Below the pieces are notes generated by a model that did no database searches, was not told where the DNA came from, and worked only from the letters and a program-made list of their open reading frames with translations. A stretch of 19,114 nt of DNA from JBBRWO01 sp038249135 (GTDB lineage: Bacteria; Actinomycetota; Coriobacteriia; Anaerosomatales; JAAXUF01), in the NCBI GenBank assembly GCA_038249135.1, contig JBBRWO010000033.1, positions 1-19,114 of the forward strand. The letters run 5' to 3'. This document shows positions 1-7,816 of this stretch, piece by piece; position 1 is the stretch's first letter, and the number at the start of each line of letters is the position of its first letter. The translations under genes and the position numbers were made by a program.

Positions 1-48
1 CTTCCTCAGCCCCTCGGAGCAACGCGAAGCGTGGTACGCTCGTCAAGG

Positions 49-288
49 TCAGAAGGTCGCCGCGTAAGGCAGTTTCGTGTCCAGGTAACCGGCGCCGGTA
101 CAGTCGTCCCAGTTTGGCAGATCCTCGCGCCCTTCCGATACGCTCTTGATGTAGTCGAGCTGCGCCCCGTATACCGCTGGCGCGGTGACCCCGAGCAACA
201 TCCAGAGCCAGCCCATGAGTGTCTTCTTCACCCACTCACTGTCCTGGAACGGCGCCTTCAACGCCCGACTCAGATCGATGCTGTCCAT
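49..288 (-). CDS. DUF4013-like short membrane protein, probably truncated
   Basis: This 79-residue protein reads towards the left edge. It has a good ribosome site (AAGGAG and GAGGGG on the minus strand, 294-304) ahead of its ATG at 288. The N-terminus resembles the start of DUF4013 membrane proteins: a short amphipathic lead with APFQDSEWVKK (about residues 12-22), one hydrophobic stretch (about 25-42), then a GREDLPNWDD motif (about 53-62). DUF4013 proteins are normally about 200 residues or more with several membrane spans, so a stop only 17 residues after that motif suggests a truncated or frameshifted remnant. Another minus-strand frame stays open to the left edge, but I do not recognise its translation. 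It is transcribed away from pgeF. Family assignment is from memory of the motif; function is unknown. Confidence 0.5.
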   Translation of the reverse strand: MDSIDLSRALKAPFQDSEWVKKTLMGWLWMLLGVTAPAVYGAQLDYIKSVSEGREDLPNWDDCTGAGYLDTKLPYAATF

Positions 289-409
289 CGAGTCCCCTCT
301 CCTTGGAATGCGACCACTACGGTCACTCGTGAAAATGGATACCCCAAATAGCGCCCCGCAGCGCTTATGCTACTGCGAATTCCTGCTTTGATGTGAAAGG
401 AACCAGATC

Positions 410-1243
410 ATGCCGTCGTTGCCCGCACCTCATCTCGCCGCAGTCTTGCGCGATGGCATCAGTGTGTGGACGGATACGCAGTTGGCTCGAAAGACGGGCG
501 TGATCATCGCCTTCAGCGAGCGCGGTGGGGGCATCAGTCAGCCGCCATTCACGGGACTCAATCTTGCGTCGCATGTGGGTGACGGGCCCAGCGCGGTCGA
601 TGCTAATCGGGCACGCCTTCTCACTGCGCTCGGCATTGCGAACCTAGGGGGCAGATTGACCGTCCCCGAGCAGGTGCACGGTAACGGAATCACTCTGGTC
701 GATGCATCACACGTCGGGAGCGGAGCATTCGCAGCCGACGGCCGGCCGCCCGTCCCCACGACCGATGCCCTTGTGACCGCGCTTGAGGCTGTTCCGCTCA
801 TGTTGTGCTTCGCGGACTGCGTACCTGTGATCCTGGTCGCGCCTGGGCCGATTATCGCTGTGGTCCATGCAGGCTGGAGGGGTGCGCTCGCGTCCCTGCC
901 GGGAGCCGCCGTGGCCGCGATGGCGCAGCTGGCTGGCTGCGACGTCTCAGAGTTCCGAGCCTACATCGGGCCGCATATCCGCGCATGCCATTACGAAGTA
1001 GATGACGCAACCATGTCGCATTTCGTTAACACGTTTGGTACTCTTGCTCGGGTCGATTCTGGGGGTTTGAACCTCGAGGCCGCAGTGACCGCGAGTCTCA
1101 CTGATGCAGGAGTTGCCACGTGCAGCATCGCATGTCTCGGAACCTGTACGGCCGAGGCCACAGATCGGTTCTTCTCGTACCGGGCCGAGCAGGGTCTGAC
1201 GGGTCGCCACGCGGCTCTCGCCTGCATACTGCCGCAGGTCTAG
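410..1243 (+). CDS. pgeF: PgeF/YlmD-family purine nucleoside phosphorylase (laccase-domain, YfiH-like)
   Basis: The 277-residue protein belongs to the DUF152/YfiH family, now described as zinc-dependent purine nucleoside phosphorylase/adenosine deaminase and also implicated in peptidoglycan quality control. The conserved metal and catalytic residues are visible: His90 in EQVHG, Cys137 in FADCVP, and His153 in VVHAGWRG. The family blocks TTDALVT (117-123) and IGPHIRACHYEV (186-197) and the closing FFSYR-type block are also present, so the protein looks complete. The ATG at 410 has a ribosome site, AAAGGA, at about 396-401. In B. subtilis the equivalent gene, ylmD, lies directly before ylmE in the division cluster; here the pst genes intervene. 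Its 3' end overlaps the proposed pstS start by 124 bases. Confidence 0.93.
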   Translation: MPSLPAPHLAAVLRDGISVWTDTQLARKTGVIIAFSERGGGISQPPFTGLNLASHVGDGPSAVDANRARLLTALGIANLGGRLTVPEQVHGNGITLVDASHVGSGAFAADGRPPVPTTDALVTALEAVPLMLCFADCVPVILVAPGPIIAVVHAGWRGALASLPGAAVAAMAQLAGCDVSEFRAYIGPHIRACHYEVDDATMSHFVNTFGTLARVDSGGLNLEAAVTASLTDAGVATCSIACLGTCTAEATDRFFSYRAEQGLTGRHAALACILPQV

Positions 1244-2070
1244 TTGCTGTTCTCGCCGTGGCCGTCAGCCTCCTCATGGTGGGTGGTTGCGGTCGGTCGC
1301 AAGGTCGGACCGACCAGATCACGGTTAGCGGCTCCACGACCATCCTCCCTATCGCCGAGCAGGCCGCGGAGTTGTTCACGCAAAAGGATCCGAGCTCCTC
1401 GATTCTTGTATCAGGGTTGGGATCCTCGGCCGGTATCGAGGCCGTGTCGGCGGGCACCGCACAGGTCGGGACTTCTTCGCGCGATCTGAAGGAAGAAGAG
1501 AAGTCCCTGGGTCTAGTCGACACCCCGATCGCATACGACGGTATCGCAGTCATCGTCAGCCCGAAGAACCCGGTGAGCGGCCTGACGGTCGAGCAGCTTC
1601 AAAACGTGTTCGCCGGTGTGATCACCAACTGGAGCGAGCTTGGTGGCGCCGACCGTCACATCGAGCTCGTTAACCGCGACGAGGCTTCCGGTACTCGCGA
1701 GGCGTTCAAGAAGATCGTGATGGGAGATATCCCGTTCGATCCGCGCGCGGCCGTCCTGCCCGGGACCGGTCAGGTCCGAGACGTCGTGGCGCGTGCGCCA
1801 GGGGCCATCGGTTACATCTCTCTCGGCTTTGTGAAGCCTCGATTCACGAATGTGACCGTGAAGGCCCTCAAGGTCGACGGCGTGACGCCAAGTGAGAAAA
1901 CGGTAGGGGATCAGACGTATCCCATCGGCCGCAGACTCCACTTCCTAACGAAAGGGGAGCCGACCGGATTGGCCAAGGCGTACATCGACTTCGTGCTGTC
2001 TGACACCATCCAAAAGGGTGTCGTCGTTGATGCCGGGTTCATTCCGGTTGCGGAGGGGGGTGCCCGATGA
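1120..2070 (+). CDS. pstS: Phosphate ABC transporter substrate-binding lipoprotein PstS
   Basis: This is the extracytoplasmic phosphate-binding component of the Pst transporter. With the GTG at 1120 it has 316 residues: an unusually long basic leader (1-36), a hydrophobic signal segment (about 37-55), and a lipobox-like VGGC with Cys57 as lipid anchor. The mature domain shows the phosphate-loop motifs SGSTT (70-74) and RDEASGTREAF (186-196), as in the PstS family. The GTG at 1120 is preceded by AGGAG (1108-1112) at 7-base spacing but lies inside pgeF. ATG 1132 is an in-frame alternative without a well-placed ribosome site. Starts after 1250 would destroy the signal peptide. Product confidence is high; the start is uncertain. 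It overlaps pstC by four bases (ATGA), suggesting coupled translation. Confidence 0.9.
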   Translation: MQHRMSRNLYGRGHRSVLLVPGRAGSDGSPRGSRLHTAAGLVAVLAVAVSLLMVGGCGRSQGRTDQITVSGSTTILPIAEQAAELFTQKDPSSSILVSGLGSSAGIEAVSAGTAQVGTSSRDLKEEEKSLGLVDTPIAYDGIAVIVSPKNPVSGLTVEQLQNVFAGVITNWSELGGADRHIELVNRDEASGTREAFKKIVMGDIPFDPRAAVLPGTGQVRDVVARAPGAIGYISLGFVKPRFTNVTVKALKVDGVTPSEKTVGDQTYPIGRRLHFLTKGEPTGLAKAYIDFVLSDTIQKGVVVDAGFIPVAEGGAR

Positions 2071-2969
2071 GCGAGAACAACGAGCACCACTCCGCTGGAA
2101 GCCTCCAGCTCGTGTCGAGGTCTACCTACGTGAAGGAGAACCTCCTCAAGGCGGTCTTCTTCATGTGCGCGTTCGTATTCGTGCTAGCCGTGGCACTGAT
2201 CTTCATCTTCGTGGGATGGAAGGCACTGCCGATAGTCACCGAGTACGGTCTGGGCAAGTTCATCACGGGCACCGTGTGGTCGTCGTCAACCGGTCAGTTC
2301 GGTATTCTGCCGCTGATCATCGGGTCGTTCATCGTAACGCTCGGTGCGCTAGCTCTGGGAACTCCGCTGGCAGTGGGGACGGCGGTGTTCTTGTCGGACG
2401 TCGCATCGCCAAAGGTGCGCTCATTTGTGCGCCCGGCTGTTGAGTTGCTCGCGGGTGTACCGTCCGTGGTATATGGGTTCTTCGGCATCATCCTGCTGCG
2501 CGCGATCGTCGCCAAGTTCAGCGGAACGCTCGGTTTTGGTGCCTTTACTGCCTGGATAGTCTTGGCAATCATGATCGTCCCCACCATCGCCGTGCTCTCT
2601 GAGGACGCGCTCCGGTCGATCCCCGAGGGCATTCGCGAGGCGTCGTACGCGATGGGGGCCACGCAGTGGCAGACCATCTACAAGGTTGTCGTGCCCGCAG
2701 CGAAGATCGGCATCATCGACGCCATCATCCTTGGCATGGGACGCGCCATCGGGGAGACCATGGCAGTGCTGATGGTTGTGGGTAACGCCCCGGTGTTTCC
2801 TGCAGGAATCTTCGCGCCGCTTTCAACTATGACGACGCAGATCGTCATGGATATGCCGTATGCGGTCGGCCTGCATCGGACGGCTCTGTTCGCTATGGCC
2901 GCCATGCTCTTCATCTTTTCCATGTTCCTTGTCGCAACAGTCAGGCTGTTGTCGAGGTTGAGGAACTGA
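2067..2969 (+). CDS. pstC: Phosphate ABC transporter permease PstC
   Basis: This 300-residue inner-membrane protein is one half of the Pst channel. It has about six hydrophobic spans; the first is at about 28-50, with others near 80-108, 125-148, 160-177, 215-238 and 270-293. The ABC-permease coupling loop (EAA-like, EGIREASYAMGATQWQT, 187-203) contacts PstB. It begins PstC-like with a cytoplasmic N-terminus and a periplasmic loop before span 2. The start at 2067 overlaps the pstS stop as ATGA and has an AGGGGGG ribosome site at 2054-2060. It is the first of the two permeases, in the canonical order S-C-A-B. The permease class is certain; PstC versus PstA is decided by order and length. Confidence 0.93.
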   Translation: MSENNEHHSAGSLQLVSRSTYVKENLLKAVFFMCAFVFVLAVALIFIFVGWKALPIVTEYGLGKFITGTVWSSSTGQFGILPLIIGSFIVTLGALALGTPLAVGTAVFLSDVASPKVRSFVRPAVELLAGVPSVVYGFFGIILLRAIVAKFSGTLGFGAFTAWIVLAIMIVPTIAVLSEDALRSIPEGIREASYAMGATQWQTIYKVVVPAAKIGIIDAIILGMGRAIGETMAVLMVVGNAPVFPAGIFAPLSTMTTQIVMDMPYAVGLHRTALFAMAAMLFIFSMFLVATVRLLSRLRN

Positions 2970-2971
2970 TC

Positions 2972-3796
2972 ATGAACAAGACGCTATCGAACAGGCTTGC
3001 ACTGGGAATACTGTGGGGCGCTGCGCTCCTTACCGTTGCGGTGCTGGGCGCGCTTCTCCTGTATGTATTCGTCAATGGCATCAGGGTCATCTCGCCGGCG
3101 TTCATCTTCACGTGGCCACATGGCGTCAACGCAGAAGGTGGCATCTGGCCAACCATTGTCGCAACGGTGTACGTGACCGCGCTGGCGATGCTGATTTCAG
3201 CGCCTGTGGCGGTGCTGGCGGCGGTGTATCTCGCTGAGTATGCCAGCCAGGGCAGGGTCGTCAGCACGATACGGTTCGCCGCTGATTCGCTTGCCAGCGT
3301 CCCTTCGATCGTAATGGGACTTTTCGGCTTCGCGCTGTTCGTTGAAGCCATGGGGCTTAACCTCTCGATGGCCTCGGCGGCGTTGGCGCTCTCGTTGCTC
3401 ATGCTGCCCATCATCATGCGTGCGACCGAGGAAGCCATCAGAGCGGTCCCCAAGTACATGCGATGGGGTTCGTACGGATTGGGTGCCACGAAGTGGCAGA
3501 CGGTGAGCAGGATCGTCCTGCCAGCCGCAGCGCCACGCATCGTTACAGGCATCGTTCTCGCCGCCGGGAGAGCGGTTGGGGAGACCGCGGTTGTTCTGTA
3601 CACCATGGGCCAAGCGGTCAATCTTCCGCTCACGCCGCTGGATTCGGGACGACCGATGACGGTCCATCTGTATTTGCTCGCGGTCGAGGGAATCAACCTT
3701 CCCGCCGCGTTTGGCACTGCCCTGTTGTTGATCGCGATGATCCTCGGCTTCAACTTGAGCGCCCGCTGGATCTTGAAGCACTACCGGAAGGTGTAG
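2972..3796 (+). CDS. pstA: Phosphate ABC transporter permease PstA
   Basis: The second Pst permease has 274 residues and pairs with PstC in the membrane. It has an N-terminal span (about 8-34), a periplasmic loop containing a WPHGVNAEGGIWPTI segment (48-62) like that seen in PstA proteins, then about five further spans. The coupling loop is EEAIRAVPKYMRWGSYGLGATKWQT (153-177). The ATG at 2972 is two bases after the pstC stop and has AGGA at 2961-2964. Only four bases separate it from pstB, so the four transporter genes form a single transcription unit. Length and motifs are normal for the family. Confidence 0.93.
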   Translation: MNKTLSNRLALGILWGAALLTVAVLGALLLYVFVNGIRVISPAFIFTWPHGVNAEGGIWPTIVATVYVTALAMLISAPVAVLAAVYLAEYASQGRVVSTIRFAADSLASVPSIVMGLFGFALFVEAMGLNLSMASAALALSLLMLPIIMRATEEAIRAVPKYMRWGSYGLGATKWQTVSRIVLPAAAPRIVTGIVLAAGRAVGETAVVLYTMGQAVNLPLTPLDSGRPMTVHLYLLAVEGINLPAAFGTALLLIAMILGFNLSARWILKHYRKV

Positions 3797-3800
3797 AGAC

Positions 3801-4616
3801 ATGAGCGTGTCGCTGGGCGCACAGGCGGGTTCGGGATTCACAGGACCGACCAAGATCCTCGTCGAAAAGCTGAACTTCTGGTATGGCGATTTCAATGCGC
3901 TGACCGACATCAGCGTGGACATCTCAAGCAAGGCGACGACGGCGTTTATCGGCCCGTCGGGTTGCGGCAAGTCGACGTTCCTGCGATGCATCAACCGCAT
4001 GAACGACTTGATTCCCGGCACTCGTGTCGAAGGCACCATGACGATTGATGGTGCAGACATCTACGGTCAGGGCGTCGACCCGGTCGACCTTCGCAGGCGC
4101 GTGGGCATGATCTTCCAGCAGCCCAACCCGTTTCCGCAGTCGATCTACGACAACGTCGCGTACGGTCCACGTCTGCAGGGCACGCGCAAGAAGTCCGATC
4201 TCGACGCGATAGTCGAGGACTCGCTCAAGCGCGCCAACCTCTGGAAAGAGGTCAAGGACATTCTCGGCAAGAACGGTCTTGCCCTCTCCGGCGGTCAGCA
4301 ACAGCGGCTCTGTATCGCCCGCGTTTTGGCCGTCGAGCCCGAAGTTCTGCTCATGGATGAACCGTGTTCGGCCATCGACCCGACTTCGGTCCAGAAGATC
4401 GAGGATCTGATGGCACAGCTCAAGGACACCGTGACCATCGTCATCGTCACTCACAACATGCAGCAGGCGGCCCGTGTCAGCGACTTCACCGCGTTCTTCT
4501 TGCAGGAACTGGCCGGCGAGCCTGCGGTCTTGGTCGAGTACGGACGCACCAATGAGCTGTTCACAAGTCCGACCGACAAGCGGACCGAAGACTACATCAC
4601 GGGTCGTTTCGGTTAG
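3801..4616 (+). CDS. pstB: Phosphate ABC transporter ATPase PstB
   Basis: This cytoplasmic ATPase of 271 residues drives the PstSCAB phosphate importer. All ABC motifs are intact: Walker A GPSGCGKST (51-59), Q-loop FQQPNPFP (105-112), signature LSGGQQQR (162-169), Walker B LLMDEP (183-188), D-loop SAIDPTS (190-196) and switch His218 in VTHN. The PNPFP sequence after the Q-loop and the C-terminal TEDYITGRFG are characteristic of PstB as opposed to other ABC ATPases. The ATG at 3801 follows GAAGGTG (3787-3793). A 116-base gap follows before phoU, the largest gap inside the pgeF-to-divIVA block. Confidence 0.96.
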   Translation: MSVSLGAQAGSGFTGPTKILVEKLNFWYGDFNALTDISVDISSKATTAFIGPSGCGKSTFLRCINRMNDLIPGTRVEGTMTIDGADIYGQGVDPVDLRRRVGMIFQQPNPFPQSIYDNVAYGPRLQGTRKKSDLDAIVEDSLKRANLWKEVKDILGKNGLALSGGQQQRLCIARVLAVEPEVLLMDEPCSAIDPTSVQKIEDLMAQLKDTVTIVIVTHNMQQAARVSDFTAFFLQELAGEPAVLVEYGRTNELFTSPTDKRTEDYITGRFG

Positions 4617-4690
4617 GGTAAGCGCACCGGAGCTGTGGATTTTGCCGAATTGTTACACGTCGGTGCGGTGTATCGGCGCCTGAACGCGGC

Positions 4691-4696
4691 TATACT
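4691..4696 (+). promoter_or_regulatory. Possible -10 element upstream of phoU
   Basis: TATACT at 4691-4696 matches the bacterial -10 consensus in five of six positions and lies in the pstB-phoU gap, 36 bases before the phoU start. No acceptable -35 hexamer is seen 15-19 bases upstream and there is no TG extension. It may be an internal promoter giving phoU and the downstream division genes expression independent of pst, or a chance AT-rich patch. Confidence 0.3.
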
Positions 4697-4732
4697 GGTG
4701 GTTATATCCACTCACAGTTCTAGGAGCACCTC

Positions 4733-5410
4733 ATGCGCGAGCAGTTCAGGCAGGAACTCAGAGCGATTCACGGTGAGGTCGTCGACATCCTTCAGACGGT
4801 CACCGGGAGCACGCGCGAAGCCGTGACCTCGCTTATCACGGGTGACGTCGATCTCGCCGAGAAGGTCATTGCCGGCGACGACGCCATCGATACACGCTGC
4901 GTTGCCGTTGAGGAGCGCGTCTTGGAGACGATCGCCACTCAGTTCCCTGTTGCGCGCGACCTGCGTCTCCTTCAGTCGCTCGCCTACATCGCCATCCACC
5001 TTGAGCGCATGGCCGATCTGTCGGTCAACATCGCCAAAGCGGCTCGTCGTACCGCCGACCGCAAGGGACCCCAGACTCTCTACGACCTCATCCAGGCGCA
5101 AGGAAACCTCGTCTACCGGGTTCTTGACGCAACACGCGAGGCGCTGGATACGCGTGACCTCGAGCTCGCGCGCAAGCTGCCGGAGCTAGACGAGCCGATC
5201 GACCATCTGTACAAGCAGTTCTTCCGTGAGCTTGCGCGTCTGCAAGACGAGGACGACATCGACTGGGCTTCATCGATGGTGCTTGCCGCTCGATATCTCG
5301 AGCGCATCGCAGATCATTCCGTCGACATCGGGGAGCGTATCGCGTACCTGATCACGGGTGAGCGCGACCAGCTCAACGTGGAATCGCCCGCCGGCTCCGG
5401 GTCGGAGTAG
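4733..5410 (+). CDS. phoU: Phosphate transport regulator PhoU
   Basis: This 225-residue, all-helical cytoplasmic protein links Pst transporter activity to the phosphate-sensing kinase and restrains phosphate uptake. It has the two tandem three-helix repeats of PhoU, each with the metal-binding E-x-x-x-D motif: HLERMADLSVN (89-99, Glu91 and Asp95) and YLERIADHSVD (188-198, Glu190 and Asp194). The ATG at 4733 has AGGAG at 4722-4726. It follows pstB as usual, but no phoR/phoB two-component pair lies nearby in the window. The yggS gene begins only four bases after its stop, placing a phosphate regulator in the same unit as division genes. Confidence 0.94.
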   Translation: MREQFRQELRAIHGEVVDILQTVTGSTREAVTSLITGDVDLAEKVIAGDDAIDTRCVAVEERVLETIATQFPVARDLRLLQSLAYIAIHLERMADLSVNIAKAARRTADRKGPQTLYDLIQAQGNLVYRVLDATREALDTRDLELARKLPELDEPIDHLYKQFFRELARLQDEDDIDWASSMVLAARYLERIADHSVDIGERIAYLITGERDQLNVESPAGSGSE

Positions 5411-5414
5411 CGCG

Positions 5415-6092
5415 GTGCCCGCCATCGCCTCACGGTACGAGGCGGTTCGGCGGCAGGTCGCCGACGCCGCCGACGTGTCGGGGCGACTCCCGTCAGATGT
5501 CACACTGGTCGCCGTTACCAAGACGGTCGGCATCGCCGAGGTCAGAGCTGCGCTCACGGCTGGGCTTGAGGATTTTGGTGAGAACCGCGTACAGGAGTTC
5601 CTCGGCAAGTATGGGTTGTTTCCTGACGCGCATTGGCACTTCATCGGTACGCTGCAGACGAACAAGGTCAAAGACGTCGTGGGCCGCGCGTGGCTGATTC
5701 ACTCGGTCGATTCGATGCACCTGCTGTCAGAGATCTCACGCCGCGCCGAGCAGGCCGGCGTCGTGCAGCCGGTATTGTTGCAGGTCAACGTCTCGGGCGA
5801 GGAGTCCAAGCATGGATTCGCGTGCTGTGACGTGCGCGATGCGCTCATCGAAGCATCTCGGCTGGGGTCGGTCGAGGTTCGTGGTCTGATGACCATGGCC
5901 CCGTTCGGTCGGCCTGAAGACGCGCGATCGGTGTTCAGGGAACTGCGTGAACTGCGGGACTCCCTACGGGAGATGCCGCTGAATGGTGTAGAGTTAACCG
6001 AACTTTCCATGGGAATGAGCAACGACTTTCGTGTCGCCGTTGAAGAAGGCGCGACCATCGTGCGCGTGGGCGGCGCGATCTTCGGCAGGTGA
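5415..6092 (+). CDS. Pyridoxal phosphate homeostasis protein, YggS/PLPBP (YlmE) family
   Basis: This is a cytoplasmic single-domain PLP-binding protein with the alanine-racemase-like barrel fold. The family maintains free PLP and affects amino-acid metabolism; no enzyme activity is firmly assigned. With the GTG at 5415 it has 225 residues, preceded by CGGAG at 5403-5407. The PLP lysine is Lys36 in VAVTK. Further family blocks are FGENRVQEF, WHFIGTLQTNK, IHSVDS, LLQVNVSGEESKHGF, and the phosphate-binding end LSMGMSNDF...RVGGAIFGR. An earlier in-frame start at 5358 would add 19 residues translated from phoU and is rejected. It lies directly before sepF, as ylmE does in B. subtilis. Confidence 0.93.
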   Translation: MPAIASRYEAVRRQVADAADVSGRLPSDVTLVAVTKTVGIAEVRAALTAGLEDFGENRVQEFLGKYGLFPDAHWHFIGTLQTNKVKDVVGRAWLIHSVDSMHLLSEISRRAEQAGVVQPVLLQVNVSGEESKHGFACCDVRDALIEASRLGSVEVRGLMTMAPFGRPEDARSVFRELRELRDSLREMPLNGVELTELSMGMSNDFRVAVEEGATIVRVGGAIFGR

Positions 6093-6116
6093 ACGCATTG
6101 GCGCAAGGAGACCGCT

Positions 6117-6680
6117 GTGGGCTTGTGGCACCGGATGAAGGTACGTCTCGGACTCGAAGACGAGTGGGACGACGAGTACTACGACGACGATGAGTACTAT
6201 GAGCCCGAGGTTGACGACGCGCCCGAGGCCCATACACCGTCTCGCCGTTCCGCCTCATATGACTCACCGTACGGTTCCGGCGCGGGTGTCGGGGCTGTCA
6301 AAAGGCTCGATCGCGGTCCAGACCTTGAGCGGGCGCGAAGTGGTGGCGGGCAGTTGCGAAGCGTGCCGTCCGGTCCCGCGTCCGTCGCGCCGGTTTCCGC
6401 GCAGATGAAGATGCACATCGTGGAGCCCAAGAGCTTTACGGAAGCGCAGGCTATCGCCGACAAGTTCAAGCAGGGCATACCGGTCATCATGAACATGGCG
6501 ATGACTCAGGCTGACCTCGCCAAGCGACTTCTCGACTTCGCTTCAGGCTTGACCTACGGGCTCGACGGTGGACTCCAGAAGGTTTCTGACAAGGTGTTCA
6601 TGCTGACCCCGTTCAACGTCGACGTGAGTGACGCCGATCGGCGACGTCTTCGTGACACCGGTCTCTACTCGGGTGAGTAA
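6117..6680 (+). CDS. sepF: Cell division protein SepF
   Basis: SepF anchors FtsZ filaments to the membrane and shapes the septum. The 187-residue protein starts with a short amphipathic helix (MGLWHRMKVRLGL, 1-13) of the kind that binds membrane. A very acidic, tyrosine-rich segment follows (14-34), then a low-complexity linker (35-95) and the SepF core (about 99-170). The core has IVEPKSFTEAQ, a VIMNM strand, and FASGLTYGLDGGLQKVSDKVFMLTP in the dimerisation region. The GTG at 6117 has AAGGAG at 6105-6110. Neighbours yggS and yggT match the ylm division cluster of Firmicutes and Actinomycetota. Confidence 0.95.
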   Translation: MGLWHRMKVRLGLEDEWDDEYYDDDEYYEPEVDDAPEAHTPSRRSASYDSPYGSGAGVGAVKRLDRGPDLERARSGGGQLRSVPSGPASVAPVSAQMKMHIVEPKSFTEAQAIADKFKQGIPVIMNMAMTQADLAKRLLDFASGLTYGLDGGLQKVSDKVFMLTPFNVDVSDADRRRLRDTGLYSGE

Positions 6681-6683
6681 CAG

Positions 6684-7517
6684 ATGAGTCGTGTTCACCA
6701 CACTGACGGGTTCCGCTTTGAGGGCTCGCTCGCAATCATCGGTGGCGGTCGCATGGGAGAAGCAATCGTCGGTGGACTGATCGCCTCGGCAATCATCGAG
6801 ACCGAGCGCATCACGGTCGTTGAGCCGACGCACTCGCGCCGAGATGAGCTTTCGGCGAAATTCTCGGTTGCGACCGTTGCAGACGCTAGTGCTGCGTTGC
6901 CCGCCGATGTCGTGATCCTTGCGGTGAAGCCGCAGGTGATTGATGCCGTCGTGACTGAGCTGTCGGACAGCCTGGCGGCGACTCTTGTTGTGTCAATCGC
7001 AGCAGGCATGTCTTGCGCGAGGCTCGAGGCACTGCTGCCTGATTCTGCTGCGGTCGTACGCGTCATGCCCAATACGCCCGCACTGGTGGGCGAGGGTATG
7101 TCCGTCGTGAGCGGTGGATCAAACTCCACCGCAGAACAGGTCGATCTGGCTCGGGCGCTGTTCGCTGCGCTGGGCCAGGCAGTCGTACTCGACGAGAGGT
7201 ATCAGGACGCTGCGACGGCCATCTCCGGCTCAGGCCCGGCGTACTTCTCACTCGTCATCGATGCGCTCGCGCGCGCCGGTGTGAGGCATGGGCTGCCACG
7301 CGATGTTGCACAGGCGCTCGCGATCCAGACGATGCGCGGGACGGCCGAGTTGCTTGAAGTGACCGGCACGAGTCCGTCGGACCTGATGGACGGCGTGTCC
7401 AGCCCCGGCGGAACGACCATCGCGGCGCTCGAGATTCTTGAAGCTCGGGCTGTGCGCGCCGCTATCGCTGACGCCGTATCAGCGAACGTCGCTCGCGCCA
7501 AGGAGCTGGGAGAATGA
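6684..7517 (+). CDS. proC: Pyrroline-5-carboxylate reductase
   Basis: ProC makes the last step of proline synthesis, NAD(P)H-dependent reduction of pyrroline-5-carboxylate. The 277-residue protein has the Rossmann motif IGGGRMGEAIVGG (19-31), AVKPQV (80-85), VRVMPNTPALVGEG (125-138), SGSGPAYF (181-188) and the active-site stretch SSPGGTT (239-245), so it looks functional and complete. The ATG at 6684 is three bases after the sepF stop, with a weak GGGTGAG at 6671-6677. The first 13 residues are a slightly long lead. It ends in an ATGA overlap with yggT. A proline gene here is not part of the B. subtilis order but fits the PLP and division cluster of some other phyla. Confidence 0.95.
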   Translation: MSRVHHTDGFRFEGSLAIIGGGRMGEAIVGGLIASAIIETERITVVEPTHSRRDELSAKFSVATVADASAALPADVVILAVKPQVIDAVVTELSDSLAATLVVSIAAGMSCARLEALLPDSAAVVRVMPNTPALVGEGMSVVSGGSNSTAEQVDLARALFAALGQAVVLDERYQDAATAISGSGPAYFSLVIDALARAGVRHGLPRDVAQALAIQTMRGTAELLEVTGTSPSDLMDGVSSPGGTTIAALEILEARAVRAAIADAVSANVARAKELGE

Positions 7518-7768
7518 GTCCGCAGATCGTCTCAATACTCAGCGGCGTAATCAGTTTCTACTCGTTCCTCATCATCGTGTATGTCCTGATGACCTGGCTG
7601 CCCATGCGCGGTGCGGTGCTCGAGGTTCACCAGGTTATCGGCAGCATCGTTGAGCCCTATCTTGGACTCTTCAGGCGCATCATTCCTCCACTCGGAAACA
7701 TCGATATTTCGCCGATCGTGGCGATTATAGTGCTGAATATTCTTCAAACAGTCATCTATGGGTTCTAG
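7514..7768 (+). CDS. YggT-family membrane protein (YlmG)
   Basis: This 84-residue integral membrane protein has two hydrophobic spans (about 5-30 and 64-82). Between them lies the family signature PYLGLFRRIIPPLGNIDISPIV (about 48-69). YggT/YlmG proteins occur next to sepF and divIVA; plastid relatives are tied to nucleoid or division-site organisation, but the bacterial role is not settled. The ATG at 7514 overlaps the proC stop as ATGA and uses AGGAG at 7501-7505. Length is typical for a single-repeat YggT. Confidence 0.92.
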   Translation: MSPQIVSILSGVISFYSFLIIVYVLMTWLPMRGAVLEVHQVIGSIVEPYLGLFRRIIPPLGNIDISPIVAIIVLNILQTVIYGF

Positions 7769-7816
7769 GTGCGGTAGCATCTCAGCTACGTTGAATTGAT
7801 CGGAAGGAACGTCGTA

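Noticed and set aside
31..351. A 106-codon + strand frame at the left edge
   Set aside because: It is antisense to the DUF4013-like gene, is Arg-rich and has no good ribosome site or recognisable domain.
2941..3753. A 270-codon minus-strand frame opposite pstA
   Set aside because: It is the mirror of a membrane-protein gene with strong + strand coding evidence and has no family motif.
4617..4732. Possible terminator between pstB and phoU
   Set aside because: I could not draw a convincing GC-rich stem followed by a T-run in this gap.
6190..6300. Asp/Tyr-rich repetitive-looking stretch early in sepF and its shifted frames
   Set aside because: It is the acidic linker of SepF; the alternative frames are low-complexity shadows, and no DNA repeat unit is maintained.
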